Assembly: GCA_022601635.1 (NCBI GenBank)
Contig: JAJACG010000004.1
Location: forward strand, 70,856 to 134,855
DNA from: Chlamydiales bacterium
GTDB lineage: Bacteria; Chlamydiota; Chlamydiia; Chlamydiales; JAAKFR01
Direction of reading: 5' to 3'
DNA: 64,000 bases
The notes beneath the pieces were generated by a model. The model ran no database searches and was not told the origin of the DNA. It saw only the letters and a program-made list of their open reading frames with translations. This document shows positions 51,905-60,584 of the stretch, in pieces. The translations under genes were made by a program, and so were the position numbers. Each line of letters begins with the position of its first letter. Position 1 is the first letter of the stretch.

Positions 51905-52429
51905 TCAACTGTAGATTGCCGAGACCGAAAAGTCACGAGCCATGAACTTGGCCAAAACCGCAGCAATCATTTTTTCAGGACAGGGCTCTACCTCAACCTT
52001 CTGCGGATGATCAACCCGACTCAAATTGGGCCCCACAATCCTCTCAAATTGCCCCAAATCCTCCAGATCAACGAGACGCGGTTTTTGTCCATATTCCTGA
52101 ATATGTGCCCCCCTCACCTTCGCATCGATCACAGCAGCCGAACCCTCACCAAGATAGCCGGCAAATGAAGAGATTCCCACAAGAGGCACACCTAAGCCGA
52201 GAGAAAGACCCTGCGCAGCCGCCATCCCCACTCGTATCCCCGTCATTAACCCAGGACCAACAGTAACACCGATGAGACTAACATCTTGAAAATCAATATT
52301 TAGCGATTCTATCAAATACTTAGAACTTTGATAACCAGAGGGTAATGACTTTTTTTGGATTGAACCATCGGCCATTTTGACGATGACCATTGATTTCTCA
52401 GTACTTGTGTCAATTACTATTACTTTCAT
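51905..52429 (-). CDS. tsaB: tRNA threonylcarbamoyladenosine protein TsaB-like
   Basis: A 174-residue ASKHA-type pseudo-enzyme of the TsaB/YeaZ family. The start KVIVIDTSTEKSMVIVK holds the N-terminal phosphate-like motif. IGVTVGPGLMTGIRVGMAAA is the family hallmark. It partners TsaD and TsaE in making t6A on ANN-decoding tRNAs; those partners are elsewhere. It is short compared with the usual 220-230 residues, lacking part of the C-terminal lobe. TATTAT lies 7 nt before the ATG. Divergent from lon. Confidence 0.85.
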   Translation of the reverse strand: MKVIVIDTSTEKSMVIVKMADGSIQKKSLPSGYQSSKYLIESLNIDFQDVSLIGVTVGPGLMTGIRVGMAAAQGLSLGLGVPLVGISSFAGYLGEGSAAVIDAKVRGAHIQEYGQKPRLVDLEDLGQFERIVGPNLSRVDHPQKVEVEPCPEKMIAAVLAKFMARDFSVSAIYS

Positions 52430-52494
52430 CAAATATATAATATGTAAACTAAATGATATTATATGCTATTCTAAGATTTGATTGAAAGGGAAAT

Positions 52495-54993
52495 ATGAGG
52501 GTCTTGCTTCTTATCAAGACCCTTGCTAGACTAGGCTGCCAATTGACAAAAAGATCACAAAAGGCCAAAAGTTTGATAGAAGCGCAACTGCAAGAGGCGC
52601 TAGAGGAGTCTCTCGAGGAGGATGCTATTCTCGAAGATGAGGCTGCTCTTCCGACAGATCTCTTTATTCTCCCTGTAAATAGACGCCCCTTTTTCCCTGG
52701 AATGGCAGCGCCGATCATGATTGAGCCGGGTGCCTATTACGAGGTGCTCAAAAAGCTTGCCAAGGATGACCAGAAATATATCGCTCTTGTTTTGACTAAG
52801 AAGGAGAATGCTGACATCTATGATGTGGGTTTTTCAGGTCTGCACAAGGTGGGTGTTTTGGCGCGTATCTTGCGCATTATTCCTATTGAGAGTGGTGGTG
52901 CTCAAGTTGTTTTGAACATAGAAGATCGTGTGCGTCTTGAAAAGCCAATGAAGGGCAAGCATCTGCGTGCCAAGGTGAGCTACCATCCCGATCCAAAGAA
53001 GACAACAGATGAGCTGAAAGCTTATTCGATTAACATTATCTCAGTGATCAAAGATTTATTGAAGCTCAATCCTCTTTTCAAAGAGGAGTTGCAGATTTTC
53101 CTAGGTCATTCTGATTTCACTGAGCCGGGTAAGCTGGCAGATTTTGCTGTTGCCTTGACCACTGCTTCTCGCGATGAGCTGCAGAAGATTTTGGCCTGCT
53201 TTGATCTTAGAAAGAGGATTACGAAGGCGCTCAATTTATTGCGCAAGGAGCTGGATCTTTCTATTTTGCAAAACAGCATCAATTCGCAGATTGAGCAGAC
53301 AATCACAAAGAGTCAAAAAGAGTACTTTTTGCGTGAGCAGCTGAAGACGATCAAAAAAGAGTTGGGCATTGAGAAGGATGAGAAGGCGATCGATGCTGAC
53401 AAGTTTGAGCAGAGGCTGAAGAAGCGCGATGTGCCTGAGAATGTGATGGAGACAATTCAAGAGGAGTTGGACAAGCTTGGTTCACTTGAATCGATGTCTG
53501 CAGAGTATAGTGTTTGCCGCAACTATTTGGATTGGCTCACGGTGATTCCTTGGGGAATGAATAACAAGGAGCGCCACGATCTTGATAAGGCTGAGGCGAT
53601 CTTGAACAAAGATCACTACGGTTTGGATGAGATCAAAGAGCGTATTCTGGAGCTGATCTCCGTTGGCAAGTTGACTGGTGGTTTGAAGGGCAATATTATC
53701 TGTCTTGTAGGTCCTCCAGGTGTTGGAAAGACCTCTGTTGGAAAGAGTGTAGCGCGTGCGCTGAATCGCGAGTTTTTCCGTTTCTCTGTGGGTGGAATGC
53801 GTGATGAGGCGGAGATTAAGGGACATAGGCGTACATATGTAGGAGCGATGCCGGGCAAACTGGTTCAAGCGCTCAAACAGTGCCAATCGATGAATCCCGT
53901 CATCATGATTGATGAAGTGGACAAGATGGGAATGAGCTATCAGGGTGATCCTGCTTCTGCACTTTTGGAGGTTTTAGATCCAGAGCAGAACAAGGACTTT
54001 TTGGATCACTATCTCGATGTACGTATCGATCTCTCCAACGTGCTCTTCATTGTGACAGCCAACGTTTTGGATACCATTCCAGAGCCTCTAATTGATCGAA
54101 TGGAGATCTTGCGTCTTTCTGGATACATTATGGAAGAGAAGGTGGAGATCGCCAAAAAATATTTGATTCCGCGCAACCGCAAGATTATGGGATTGAAAGC
54201 AGATCAAGTGAGCTTCACAACAGATGCATTGAAGAGTGTGATCAACGGTTATGCGCGTGAGGCTGGAGTTAGAACCTTTGAGAATATGATCAAAAAGGTG
54301 CTACGTCGCGTGGCTATGGCAGTTGTCAAAGATAAGAAGAATAAGAAAAAGCCGAAGAAGAGCTCAATTACGTCTAAGACGCTACCCGACTATATTGGCA
54401 AGCCTGAGTTTACCACTGACCGCTTCTATGAGAGAACACCGATTGGTGTGGCAACGGGTCTTGCTTGGACCTCTCTTGGTGGAGCAACGCTCTACATTGA
54501 GGTAATCAAAGTGGCTGGTGGTGAGCGCTCTGAGATGATGCTGACGGGTCAAGCTGGTGATGTGATGAAGGAGTCATCGCAGATTGCGTGGAACTATCTA
54601 CATAGCGCTTGCAGCAAGTTTGCACCGGGACACACCTTCTTTGAAAAGAGCCAGGTGCACATTCATATTCCTGAGGGGGCGACGCCTAAAGATGGCCCTT
54701 CCGCTGGAGTGACGATGGTGACAGCGCTGCTTTCTCTGCTTTTGGACACCCCTGTTTTAGATGATTTGGGGATGACGGGAGAGATTACATTGACCGGCCG
54801 AGTGTTAGCGGTGGGTGGTATTCGCGAGAAGATGATTGCGGCCAGAAGAAGTGGCCTCACAAGTTTGATCTTCCCCAAAGACAATGAACGCGATTATGAA
54901 GAGCTTCCAGACTACTTGAAAAAGGGCATTGTGGTACACTTTGTGCAAAGCTACGAAGAGGTGTTTGCCATTGCCTTCCCTACCTTGCAGTGA
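52495..54993 (+). CDS. lon: ATP-dependent protease Lon
   Basis: An 832-residue LonA. N-terminal substrate domain from [20 protein letters not shown], central AAA+ module with Walker [16 protein letters not shown] and [20 protein letters not shown], and C-terminal peptidase with the catalytic Ser in [20 protein letters not shown] and Lys in [15 protein letters not shown] basic insertion ([13 protein letters not shown]) lies between AAA+ and peptidase. AAAGGG precedes the ATG. The end overlaps the nucleotidyltransferase gene. Confidence 0.97.
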   Translation: MRVLLLIKTLARLGCQLTKRSQKAKSLIEAQLQEALEESLEEDAILEDEAALPTDLFILPVNRRPFFPGMAAPIMIEPGAYYEVLKKLAKDDQKYIALVLTKKENADIYDVGFSGLHKVGVLARILRIIPIESGGAQVVLNIEDRVRLEKPMKGKHLRAKVSYHPDPKKTTDELKAYSINIISVIKDLLKLNPLFKEELQIFLGHSDFTEPGKLADFAVALTTASRDELQKILACFDLRKRITKALNLLRKELDLSILQNSINSQIEQTITKSQKEYFLREQLKTIKKELGIEKDEKAIDADKFEQRLKKRDVPENVMETIQEELDKLGSLESMSAEYSVCRNYLDWLTVIPWGMNNKERHDLDKAEAILNKDHYGLDEIKERILELISVGKLTGGLKGNIICLVGPPGVGKTSVGKSVARALNREFFRFSVGGMRDEAEIKGHRRTYVGAMPGKLVQALKQCQSMNPVIMIDEVDKMGMSYQGDPASALLEVLDPEQNKDFLDHYLDVRIDLSNVLFIVTANVLDTIPEPLIDRMEILRLSGYIMEEKVEIAKKYLIPRNRKIMGLKADQVSFTTDALKSVINGYAREAGVRTFENMIKKVLRRVAMAVVKDKKNKKKPKKSSITSKTLPDYIGKPEFTTDRFYERTPIGVATGLAWTSLGGATLYIEVIKVAGGERSEMMLTGQAGDVMKESSQIAWNYLHSACSKFAPGHTFFEKSQVHIHIPEGATPKDGPSAGVTMVTALLSLLLDTPVLDDLGMTGEITLTGRVLAVGGIREKMIAARRSGLTSLIFPKDNERDYEELPDYLKKGIVVHFVQSYEEVFAIAFPTLQ

Positions 54994-55489
54994 TCTTGAG
55001 AGTTGGCACTCCAATAAAATCATTGATCCCAAAGATTTAGACTCCCTCTTACCTGAAATCAGGCGAGGCAAAAGGTTAGCAACGCTCAATGGCAGTTTTG
55101 ATCTTTTGCATGCGGGCCATCTCTATATGCTCTTTGAGGCGGCCAAAGTGGCAGACATCTTGCTTATCTTAGTTAATAGCGATGCAAGTGTGCGCGCCTA
55201 CAAAGATAAGAGCCGGCCGATCATTCCTTTGCGGCAGCGAATGGAGATGCTAGGAGCTCTTGCCTTTGTCGATTTTGTCACCTCTTTTGAGGAGACGGAT
55301 CCACGCGCTATTTTGCAAAAAATTGGCCCCGATGTTCATGTCAATGGTGTGGAGTATGGGGAAAATTGTATTGAGGCGGAGATTATCAAGCAGATGGGAG
55401 CAGAGCTACATCTTGTGGATCGAATTCCTGGGCTTGCCACCTCCTCAATCATAGATAGGATTGAAGCATGCGCCTCCTTGGCCAAATAG
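54971..55489 (+). CDS. RfaE2/HldE-C-like nucleotidyltransferase
   Basis: A cytidylyltransferase-like protein of the HldE C-domain type. KRLATLNGSFDLLHAGHLYM has the H-x-G-H nucleotide site, ILVNSDASVRAYKDKSRPII follows, and PDVHVNGVEYGENCIEAEII then LVDRIPGLATSSIIDRI close the fold. Relatives attach AMP to heptose-1-phosphate in ADP-heptose synthesis. No in-frame ATG exists near the expected start; a TTG at 54971 after GAAGAGGTG is the best choice, others being TTG at 54965 and 54929. It overlaps lon by 23 bp and the rhomboid gene by 22 bp. No kinase domain is fused. Confidence 0.85.
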   Translation: MPSLPCSDLESWHSNKIIDPKDLDSLLPEIRRGKRLATLNGSFDLLHAGHLYMLFEAAKVADILLILVNSDASVRAYKDKSRPIIPLRQRMEMLGALAFVDFVTSFEETDPRAILQKIGPDVHVNGVEYGENCIEAEIIKQMGAELHLVDRIPGLATSSIIDRIEACASLAK

Positions 55490-56610
55490 AGGGCAATGGA
55501 CTTGCCTTTTCCCACTTTCTTGCTGAGCAAGGAATCCAAAACCAGTGTGATCAAACCCCTGATGGTCTCTTTCAGATCTGGGTAGTCGATGAAGATGATG
55601 TGCAAAAGGCGGAGGCGCTATTTGCCGAGTATCAGCAAAACCCAAAAGACCCCAAGTATCAGGTAGTGATTCCTATTGAGGAAGAGGAACTCGAAGAGGA
55701 TGAGGAGGAGACTCCTCCCCCATTAAGAAAGCAGCGCGGCTTTCTCTCTTCTGCACCATATGGGGCGATTACAATAGGACTTCTCGCAACCTGTATTTTG
55801 CTCTTTTTCTGGGCACAGATACAGCATGGCACCTCAGTTCCACCTCCTATTCGCGGTGTGATTCAAGCACCTGTTTTGCCCCCAATTGAGCAGAAATTGA
55901 TCTTCAACTATCCCACCTACTTTCAAGAGCGTGACAAGCTACTGACCCTCTATACGCCCAAAGAGATTAAAGAGAGGACGGCCCCCTCAGAAGAGGCGCT
56001 GCTGCAGATTCACATGCTGCAGAAAAAGACCACCTGGATGGGTGCTTACAGCTTGGTTGTTGATCATATTCGCAATGGTGCGAGTACACTTTCCTATCAT
56101 GGACCCATTTTTGAGAATATCAAGAGTGGAGAGGTGTGGCGTCTGATCACACCTATCTTCTTACACTTTGATTTCTTGCATATCTTCTTTAATCTTCTTT
56201 GGTTGATTATCTTAGGAAATCAAATTGAGTATCGCATTGGAAAGCTGCGCTATTTGGCTTTAGTGATTGTGGCAGCTGTTGTGACGAATACAGCGCAGTA
56301 TCTGATGAGCGGCCCTTTTTTCATGGGATTATCGGGCGTTGTCTGTGCAATGGCAGCCTTTATTTGGGCGAGACAGCTAGTAGCACCTTGGGAGGGCTAT
56401 CTTCTGCATCGGCTTACGCTGATTTTTCTCGGTATCTTCGTGGGTGGTATGTTTGCGCTTCAAGCAGCCTTCTTCTTCTTGCAGATTTTCACCGATTTCC
56501 AAGCGTCGATCGGCATTGCGAACACAGCACATATTATGGGCGGGATTGTCGGCTATTTGCTAGGAAGAATGCGCCGCTGCTTTGCGATCAAGCCAGCTAA
56601 GTGCGAATAG
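55468..56610 (+). CDS. GlpG-like rhomboid intramembrane protease
   Basis: 380 residues. The first 65 residues match the GlpG cytoplasmic domain (IEGNGLAFSHFLAEQGIQNQ; ALFAEYQQNPKDPKYQ). After an acidic linker (EEEELEEDEEETPP) and one helix comes the rhomboid core: LHFDFLHIFFNLLWLIILGN with H and N of the oxyanion region, the Ser in FMGLSGVVCAMAAFIWAR, and the partner His in IANTAHIMGGIVGYLLGR. It would cleave membrane proteins within or near their helices. It overlaps the upstream gene, and its last 14 bp overlap the convergent SMase-like gene. Confidence 0.92.
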   Translation: MRLLGQIEGNGLAFSHFLAEQGIQNQCDQTPDGLFQIWVVDEDDVQKAEALFAEYQQNPKDPKYQVVIPIEEEELEEDEEETPPPLRKQRGFLSSAPYGAITIGLLATCILLFFWAQIQHGTSVPPPIRGVIQAPVLPPIEQKLIFNYPTYFQERDKLLTLYTPKEIKERTAPSEEALLQIHMLQKKTTWMGAYSLVVDHIRNGASTLSYHGPIFENIKSGEVWRLITPIFLHFDFLHIFFNLLWLIILGNQIEYRIGKLRYLALVIVAAVVTNTAQYLMSGPFFMGLSGVVCAMAAFIWARQLVAPWEGYLLHRLTLIFLGIFVGGMFALQAAFFFLQIFTDFQASIGIANTAHIMGGIVGYLLGRMRRCFAIKPAKCE

Positions 56611-57751
56611 TAGCTGTGAAGGGCAGGTGGTCAGAAATGCCGCTTTTTTCAGCGTCTAGATGTATGACGCTAGTCCGCTGGATAGGATTTCTAGTCAGAA
56701 TGTGGTCATAGTTCTTATCACTCACCTCTTTATCCCAATCATCAGTACCCCAGGTCTCATTCTGCTCATACCAGGTTCCTTGATCGGGATTGGCATCCAC
56801 AAAACCGGGTAGGGTGACCGATCCTGTGATATTGAGATCTCCAGCAATCACATCTTCTATCCCATTTTGATGTCTCTCACCCACAAATTTCATGAGCTCC
56901 TGAAGCTGAAGAGCGCGTACACTCTTACAATCATCCCGCGCCTGTAGGTGGGTTGCATAGAGCTGAAATCTTTTCTGACTATTGACCTTTACTGTCATTG
57001 CCAGCACCCCCTTGTTAGCAAGTCGATCCTCTTTAGCAGCAACAGAGAAGCGCCTATAGGCAATATTGCTGATCGGAAGAAGACTGGCTACAACCAGACC
57101 ACTGCCAAAACCAAACTGCGACTCATCCACATCATAAATCACATGACCTGGCAGCAGTTCAACCAATTTTTGTCGTGCCCTATGGTCAAAGACCTCTTGG
57201 AAGCAATGTATATCTCCTGTGGGTGGGCATTTTTTGATCTCGGCGACCCTCTCTTCGACAGGACGCAAGTTATTGACATTGCTAATGTAGTTGGGCAGGA
57301 GCCCCGTGTTGTATGTCATGACAGTTAGGCCATGTCTAGTACTGAAGGTTCCCCTCCCCTGCTCTTTAAATCTTGGAGCTTGCCTAGTCGCAAAAGCGCG
57401 TAGCGTAGAGCCCAAAAGAGTGGTTAAACCAAATAAAAGAGGCAGTGCAATGGTTGCTGTTAGGGCGGCTCCAGCAACGCTTTTTGCACTTCGCCTCCCT
57501 TTAATTACAGCAGTGATTCCCTCTGCTTGAAAGAGGAAGGGTTGCTGCAGCGCCTCTCCAAAGCTAAAAAGGGTCGATTTCGCCTTGCGCATGCAAAGGG
57601 CGTGGGCGGAAAAAAAACCGATCGGGATTGTTGTACAGCTAATTGCTAGGCGCACATTGCGTCCAAACGAGGGAACGAAGATGGAAGCGATGCCTCCTGC
57701 CAGAAGTAGCGAGGAGGAAACAGAGCTTATAATTTTACATTGATAATCCAT
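56597..57751 (-). CDS. Inc-like membrane protein with sphingomyelinase-type EEP domain
   Basis: 384 residues. Hydrophobic segments at about 9-26 and 34-54 form an Inc-like pair; another lies at 92-114. Residues 140-384 are an endonuclease/exonuclease/phosphatase domain closest in pattern to bacterial neutral sphingomyelinase C: MTYNTGLLP (N148), CFQEVFDH (E186), RLANKGVLAM, YATHLQARDD (H268), AGDLNITG (D305, N307) and GISDHLPFTATI (D374, H375). All metal and acid-base residues are present. T-H-L-Q-A and N-K-G favour sphingomyelinase over DNase. Substrate is inferred. TATGAT lies 6 nt before the ATG. Confidence 0.75.
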   Translation of the reverse strand: MDYQCKIISSVSSSLLLAGGIASIFVPSFGRNVRLAISCTTIPIGFFSAHALCMRKAKSTLFSFGEALQQPFLFQAEGITAVIKGRRSAKSVAGAALTATIALPLLFGLTTLLGSTLRAFATRQAPRFKEQGRGTFSTRHGLTVMTYNTGLLPNYISNVNNLRPVEERVAEIKKCPPTGDIHCFQEVFDHRARQKLVELLPGHVIYDVDESQFGFGSGLVVASLLPISNIAYRRFSVAAKEDRLANKGVLAMTVKVNSQKRFQLYATHLQARDDCKSVRALQLQELMKFVGERHQNGIEDVIAGDLNITGSVTLPGFVDANPDQGTWYEQNETWGTDDWDKEVSDKNYDHILTRNPIQRTSVIHLDAEKSGISDHLPFTATIRT

Positions 57752-57757
57752 CAGTCA

Positions 57758-57790
57758 ATCATAGCTAACAATTTGATTCTATGATACTAT
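57758..57790. promoter_or_regulatory. Back-to-back -10 boxes of a divergent effector-like gene pair
   Basis: In the 45-bp gap between the starts at 57751 (minus) and 57797 (plus), TATGAT (57758-57763, minus) and TACTAT (57785-57790, plus) each end 6 nt before an ATG. The two promoters must overlap and may compete. Neither has a good -35. Confidence 0.45.
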
Positions 57791-57796
57791 CTTTGC

Positions 57797-58204
57797 ATGG
57801 TTCAGATCTGTGCTCTACTAAAAGCTTGTCCTGCGGGCTGTCTCGGCACCTCCAGAAATGGCGCTGTATGGTGTAAAAATTTCTGGTGGACACCGTTGAA
57901 CGATTTGACTGAAGAGGCGCAGCCCTATGCCAGCTCTTTGCGCAAATATGATTTAGCCTATAGGGTGACATTTGTTTCCTTTTTAGTATCTCAAGTAGCT
58001 GGTTTCGTATTACTTGCCATTGCATGCCAAGCGCCACCCCCGTTCCATCAATTGACTGGGGTCTATGTCTGTGTTGGAGCGCTTTTTGTCTGTCCGGTTG
58101 CACTCTGTATTATTAACGACCGCAAAGATTCTTTTTTAAAGAGCGTAAACTTAAAGGAGCCGACTCACCTCGCAGTCGACTCTTCCAGCGAGGAAGAGGA
58201 TTGA
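57797..58204 (+). CDS. Small Inc-like membrane protein
   Basis: 135 residues. The N-terminal 50 residues are Cys-rich (C5, C11, C15, C26). Two helices at about 56-77 and 87-106 (YRVTFVSFLVSQVAGFVLLA; YVCVGALFVCPVALCII), separated by a short loop, form an Inc-like pair, and the tail is short, ending in an acidic run (SSSEEED). No enzyme domain. Divergent from the SMase-like gene, so the two are likely expressed together. Confidence 0.65.
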   Translation: MVQICALLKACPAGCLGTSRNGAVWCKNFWWTPLNDLTEEAQPYASSLRKYDLAYRVTFVSFLVSQVAGFVLLAIACQAPPPFHQLTGVYVCVGALFVCPVALCIINDRKDSFLKSVNLKEPTHLAVDSSSEEED

Positions 58205-58229
58205 CCTTAAGCAAAATTTCCACTAATCT
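58201..58229 (+). promoter_or_regulatory. RNase Z promoter
   Basis: TTGACC (58201-58206, overlapping the preceding stop codon), 17 bp, TAATCT (58224-58229), 8 nt, ATG at 58238. Confidence 0.6.
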
Positions 58230-58237
58230 ACTTCGCC

Positions 58238-59149
58238 ATGAGTGTACGTGATCTCACAATTTTAGGATCTTCTAGCCAGCAGCCCACCAGGCGGCGTAAC
58301 CATGGCGCCTATTTGCTGCGCTGGAATGAGGAGGGGCTGCTTCTAGATCCAGGCGAAGGCACGCAGCGTCAATTTATCTATGCGAACATCGCTCCGCCCT
58401 GTGTTACGCGCATCTTCGTTAGCCACTTCCATGGCGATCACTGCCTTGGCCTTGGCTCTATGCTGATGCGACTTAACCTCGATAAAGTGACCCATCCGAT
58501 TCACTGCTACTACCCAGCCAGTGGAAAGAAATATTTTGATCGCCTTCGCTATGGAACTATCTACCACGAAACCATCAATGTGATTGAGCATCCAGTAAGT
58601 GAGGCTGGTCTTGTTGAAGATGATGGCAAGTTTCGTATTGAAGCAACCTTTTTGGAGCATGGCGTCGATAATATCGCCTGGAGAATCACAGAGCCAGATA
58701 GACTCAAGTTTGACCAAAAAAAATTGCACGCCCATGAAATCCGCGGCCCCAAAGTGCGTGAGTTGATTGCAAAGGGCTCCGTTGTTATCGATGGCGAAAA
58801 AGTGCTTCTGGAAGATGTCTCTTGGGTGCGCAAAGGTGACAGCGTCGTCTACGTGAGTGATACTCGTTTTTGCCAGCAGGCGATTGATATCGCAAAAGAT
58901 GCCAAAATTCTTCTTTGTGAGAGCACCTACATGGAGGAGCATCAGAAGTTAGCGAAGAAGCATTTTCATCTAACAGCAAAGCAGGCGGCTACTATTGCGA
59001 AAGAGGCCGATGTAGAAAAGCTGATTCTGACACACTTCTCAGCGCGCTATTTGAAGACGGCACCCTTTGTAAAGGAGGCGCAGGAGGTTTTTGCCAATGT
59101 TGAGGCAGCTGAGGATATGAAGGTTTTTCCCTTTCCTGTGAATCAGTAG
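58238..59149 (+). CDS. rnz: Ribonuclease Z
   Basis: A 303-residue metallo-beta-lactamase-fold endonuclease that trims tRNA 3' ends. The core motif is [32 protein letters not shown] is the start of the fold and [17 protein letters not shown] supplies the metal-bridging Asp. The conserved HST-type loop appears as [20 protein letters not shown], and the last His lies in ILTHFSARY. It matches CT346 and precedes xerC and the ABC-F gene as in Chlamydia, with two lineage-specific genes inserted. Confidence 0.93.
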   Translation: MSVRDLTILGSSSQQPTRRRNHGAYLLRWNEEGLLLDPGEGTQRQFIYANIAPPCVTRIFVSHFHGDHCLGLGSMLMRLNLDKVTHPIHCYYPASGKKYFDRLRYGTIYHETINVIEHPVSEAGLVEDDGKFRIEATFLEHGVDNIAWRITEPDRLKFDQKKLHAHEIRGPKVRELIAKGSVVIDGEKVLLEDVSWVRKGDSVVYVSDTRFCQQAIDIAKDAKILLCESTYMEEHQKLAKKHFHLTAKQAATIAKEADVEKLILTHFSARYLKTAPFVKEAQEVFANVEAAEDMKVFPFPVNQ

Positions 59150-59152
59150 CTA

Positions 59153-59244
59153 TTACTGAACTACTTGCTGGTTAGTCGAGTCGAGAATGATGCAGTGGCG
59201 TGAAGATTGTCGGAAATTCAATGAGCGAGTTATTCAGTGTCTCC
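59153..59244. repeat. Internally deleted terminal-inverted-repeat element
   Basis: TTACTGAA at the left joins directly to TACTTGCTGGTTAGTCGAGT, the middle of copy A, and the right end GCGAGTTATTCAGTGTCTCC is intact. About 70 bp of the left interior is missing. It lies between the convergent rnz and the gene at 59302. Confidence 0.65.
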
Positions 59245-59301
59245 TATGCGCTTTTCTGCGAGAATTAGGGTAGGCCAGCGCATCAACACTCTGATGGACA
59301 T

Positions 59302-59811
59302 CTACCATCTGTAATTATCTGAAGCCGATTGCGCTCGCTTGGAAGCTCTCATTTTTTGCCCTCTCATTCTTTGAGAGCTCCCCCCTGCTGCCGGCATTAA
59401 CTCCCAAGACTGCGGCCCTGCTTCTTGTTTATTTAGTTCTGCTATATCCTTGGAAATCTTAGCCTTGGCCGCTCGTGCCGCACCTCTTCCAAACGCAAAA
59501 CCTCCCGACTGAATCTCCACCGCTTCCATCATACTCCCATTGGAAGAGGGAGAATTTGGCATAGGGATCACTGGTTGTAGAACTCCTGCCCAAGCAGATG
59601 TGCTTATATCAATTGGACGCAGTTGCAACAGTGATGCTGGAATACGAAACTCAACTCCTGGAGTGAGCATAGATTTATTTTGACCATGCAGCTGCTTGAG
59701 AACAGAGCGGGCAGCATCCGAAAGCATATCCTCAGCTGCCTCTGTCCGCTCATCAGAAATATCCCATGTAACTGTGATTTCAACTCTGATTCTATCAACA
59801 CTAATAGTCAT
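59302..59811 (-). CDS. Hypothetical protein, possible secreted protein
   Basis: 169 residues. The N-terminal half forms strands and a helix (ISVDRIRVEITVTWDISDER, EAAEDMLSDAARSVLKQLHG). The C-terminal third is Ala/Lys/Arg/Ser-rich and looks disordered and basic (FGRGAARAAKAKISKDIAEL; RMRGQKMRASKRAQSASDN). No membrane helix or signal peptide. I recognise no family. A strong promoter (TTGACA, 18 bp, TAATAT) ends 6 nt before the ATG. Confidence 0.55.
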   Translation of the reverse strand: MTISVDRIRVEITVTWDISDERTEAAEDMLSDAARSVLKQLHGQNKSMLTPGVEFRIPASLLQLRPIDISTSAWAGVLQPVIPMPNSPSSNGSMMEAVEIQSGGFAFGRGAARAAKAKISKDIAELNKQEAGPQSWELMPAAGGSSQRMRGQKMRASKRAQSASDNYRW

Positions 59812-59817
59812 ACAAAA

Positions 59818-59847
59818 ATATTAAGAGTTAGTTAATGATTTTGTCAA
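59818..59847 (-). promoter_or_regulatory. Consensus promoter inside the end of the upstream gene
   Basis: On the minus strand TTGACA (59842-59847) and TAATAT (59818-59823) are 18 bp apart; the ATG follows 6 nt after the -10 box. The -35 lies inside the last codons of the HAD-like gene. Confidence 0.6.
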
Positions 59848-60568
59848 TCAATATCTGCCACTCTTCATCAAATTTCTCTTGACTAATCTCCTCTGAGGGA
59901 TAGTCCCATGCCGCCCGATAGAGATAGCCCACATACTCAATAGAGGAATCCATTTTAGCAAGCGCCTCCTCTACATCCTCTAGGTTGTGTTTATGATCAT
60001 CCACAAAAATAATCTTTTTGGGATGCAGGTCGAGCCGTCTGATGAAATCAACAGCGACAGCACCTTTAGATGTGTCATTGGCGAATAATACACCCTGCCT
60101 ATAGGTTGGATAGGTGCTGTTAAACTTCTCTAAGTTAGAGAAGATAATCTCTTCTGAGCAAAGTGGAGGGAAGTAAAACCCAAGCCTCTTGAGGCGCTCT
60201 AGTTTGTTCACCTCGTAGGGATCCTTAGTCAATGTCTTCGTCAGCCCAGCCATCGCTATCCCGCGATTTTTCAATCTGCGGATGATACAGGGAGCGTCGC
60301 TCTGTACAAGCGTTGAGGTTCCACTAGTTGCAATCTGTGTCCATAACTCTCTATTTTGTTCATCAGTCAGATCTTGGACGATACGTTTGTAGTTATGTTT
60401 CTTCATGTTAGGAATCTGAAAAGCGGGGTTGCTCGGCTGTATCAAAACCATATCCACATCAAAGAAACAGAGTGTTTGGGGCGTTGACTCCTCCTCAACG
60501 GTTTGCAAGCAATCTGTTTGGAATATCGCTCCTAAGAGACAGGCGAGTTGACAAATAAAGTTTCCCAT
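59828..60568 (-). CDS. HAD-like DUF2608-type protein
   Basis: 246 residues. A short hydrophobic, Cys-containing start (MGNFICQLACLLGAIFQTDC) may be a signal peptide. HAD motif I is CFFDVDMVLIQPSNPAF (the two Asp of D-V-D), and motif IV is KIIFVDDHKHNLEDVEEAL, with VLFANDTSKGAV before it as the Lys region. The FDVDMVLIQP...NPAFQ pattern fits DUF2608, which I associate with chlamydiae and other intracellular bacteria. Substrate unknown; phosphatase activity is plausible. It is divergent from xerC, with the two start codons 16 bp apart. Confidence 0.75.
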   Translation of the reverse strand: MGNFICQLACLLGAIFQTDCLQTVEEESTPQTLCFFDVDMVLIQPSNPAFQIPNMKKHNYKRIVQDLTDEQNRELWTQIATSGTSTLVQSDAPCIIRRLKNRGIAMAGLTKTLTKDPYEVNKLERLKRLGFYFPPLCSEEIIFSNLEKFNSTYPTYRQGVLFANDTSKGAVAVDFIRRLDLHPKKIIFVDDHKHNLEDVEEALAKMDSSIEYVGYLYRAAWDYPSEEISQEKFDEEWQILIDKIIN

Positions 60569-60576
60569 AGTAGATC
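60548..60576 (+). promoter_or_regulatory. xerC promoter
   Basis: TTGACA (60548-60553, perfect consensus), 17 bp, TAGATC (60571-60576), then 8 nt to the ATG at 60585. The promoter lies within the 5' end of the divergent HAD-like gene. Confidence 0.6.
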
Positions 60577-60584
60577 TTTTTCCT

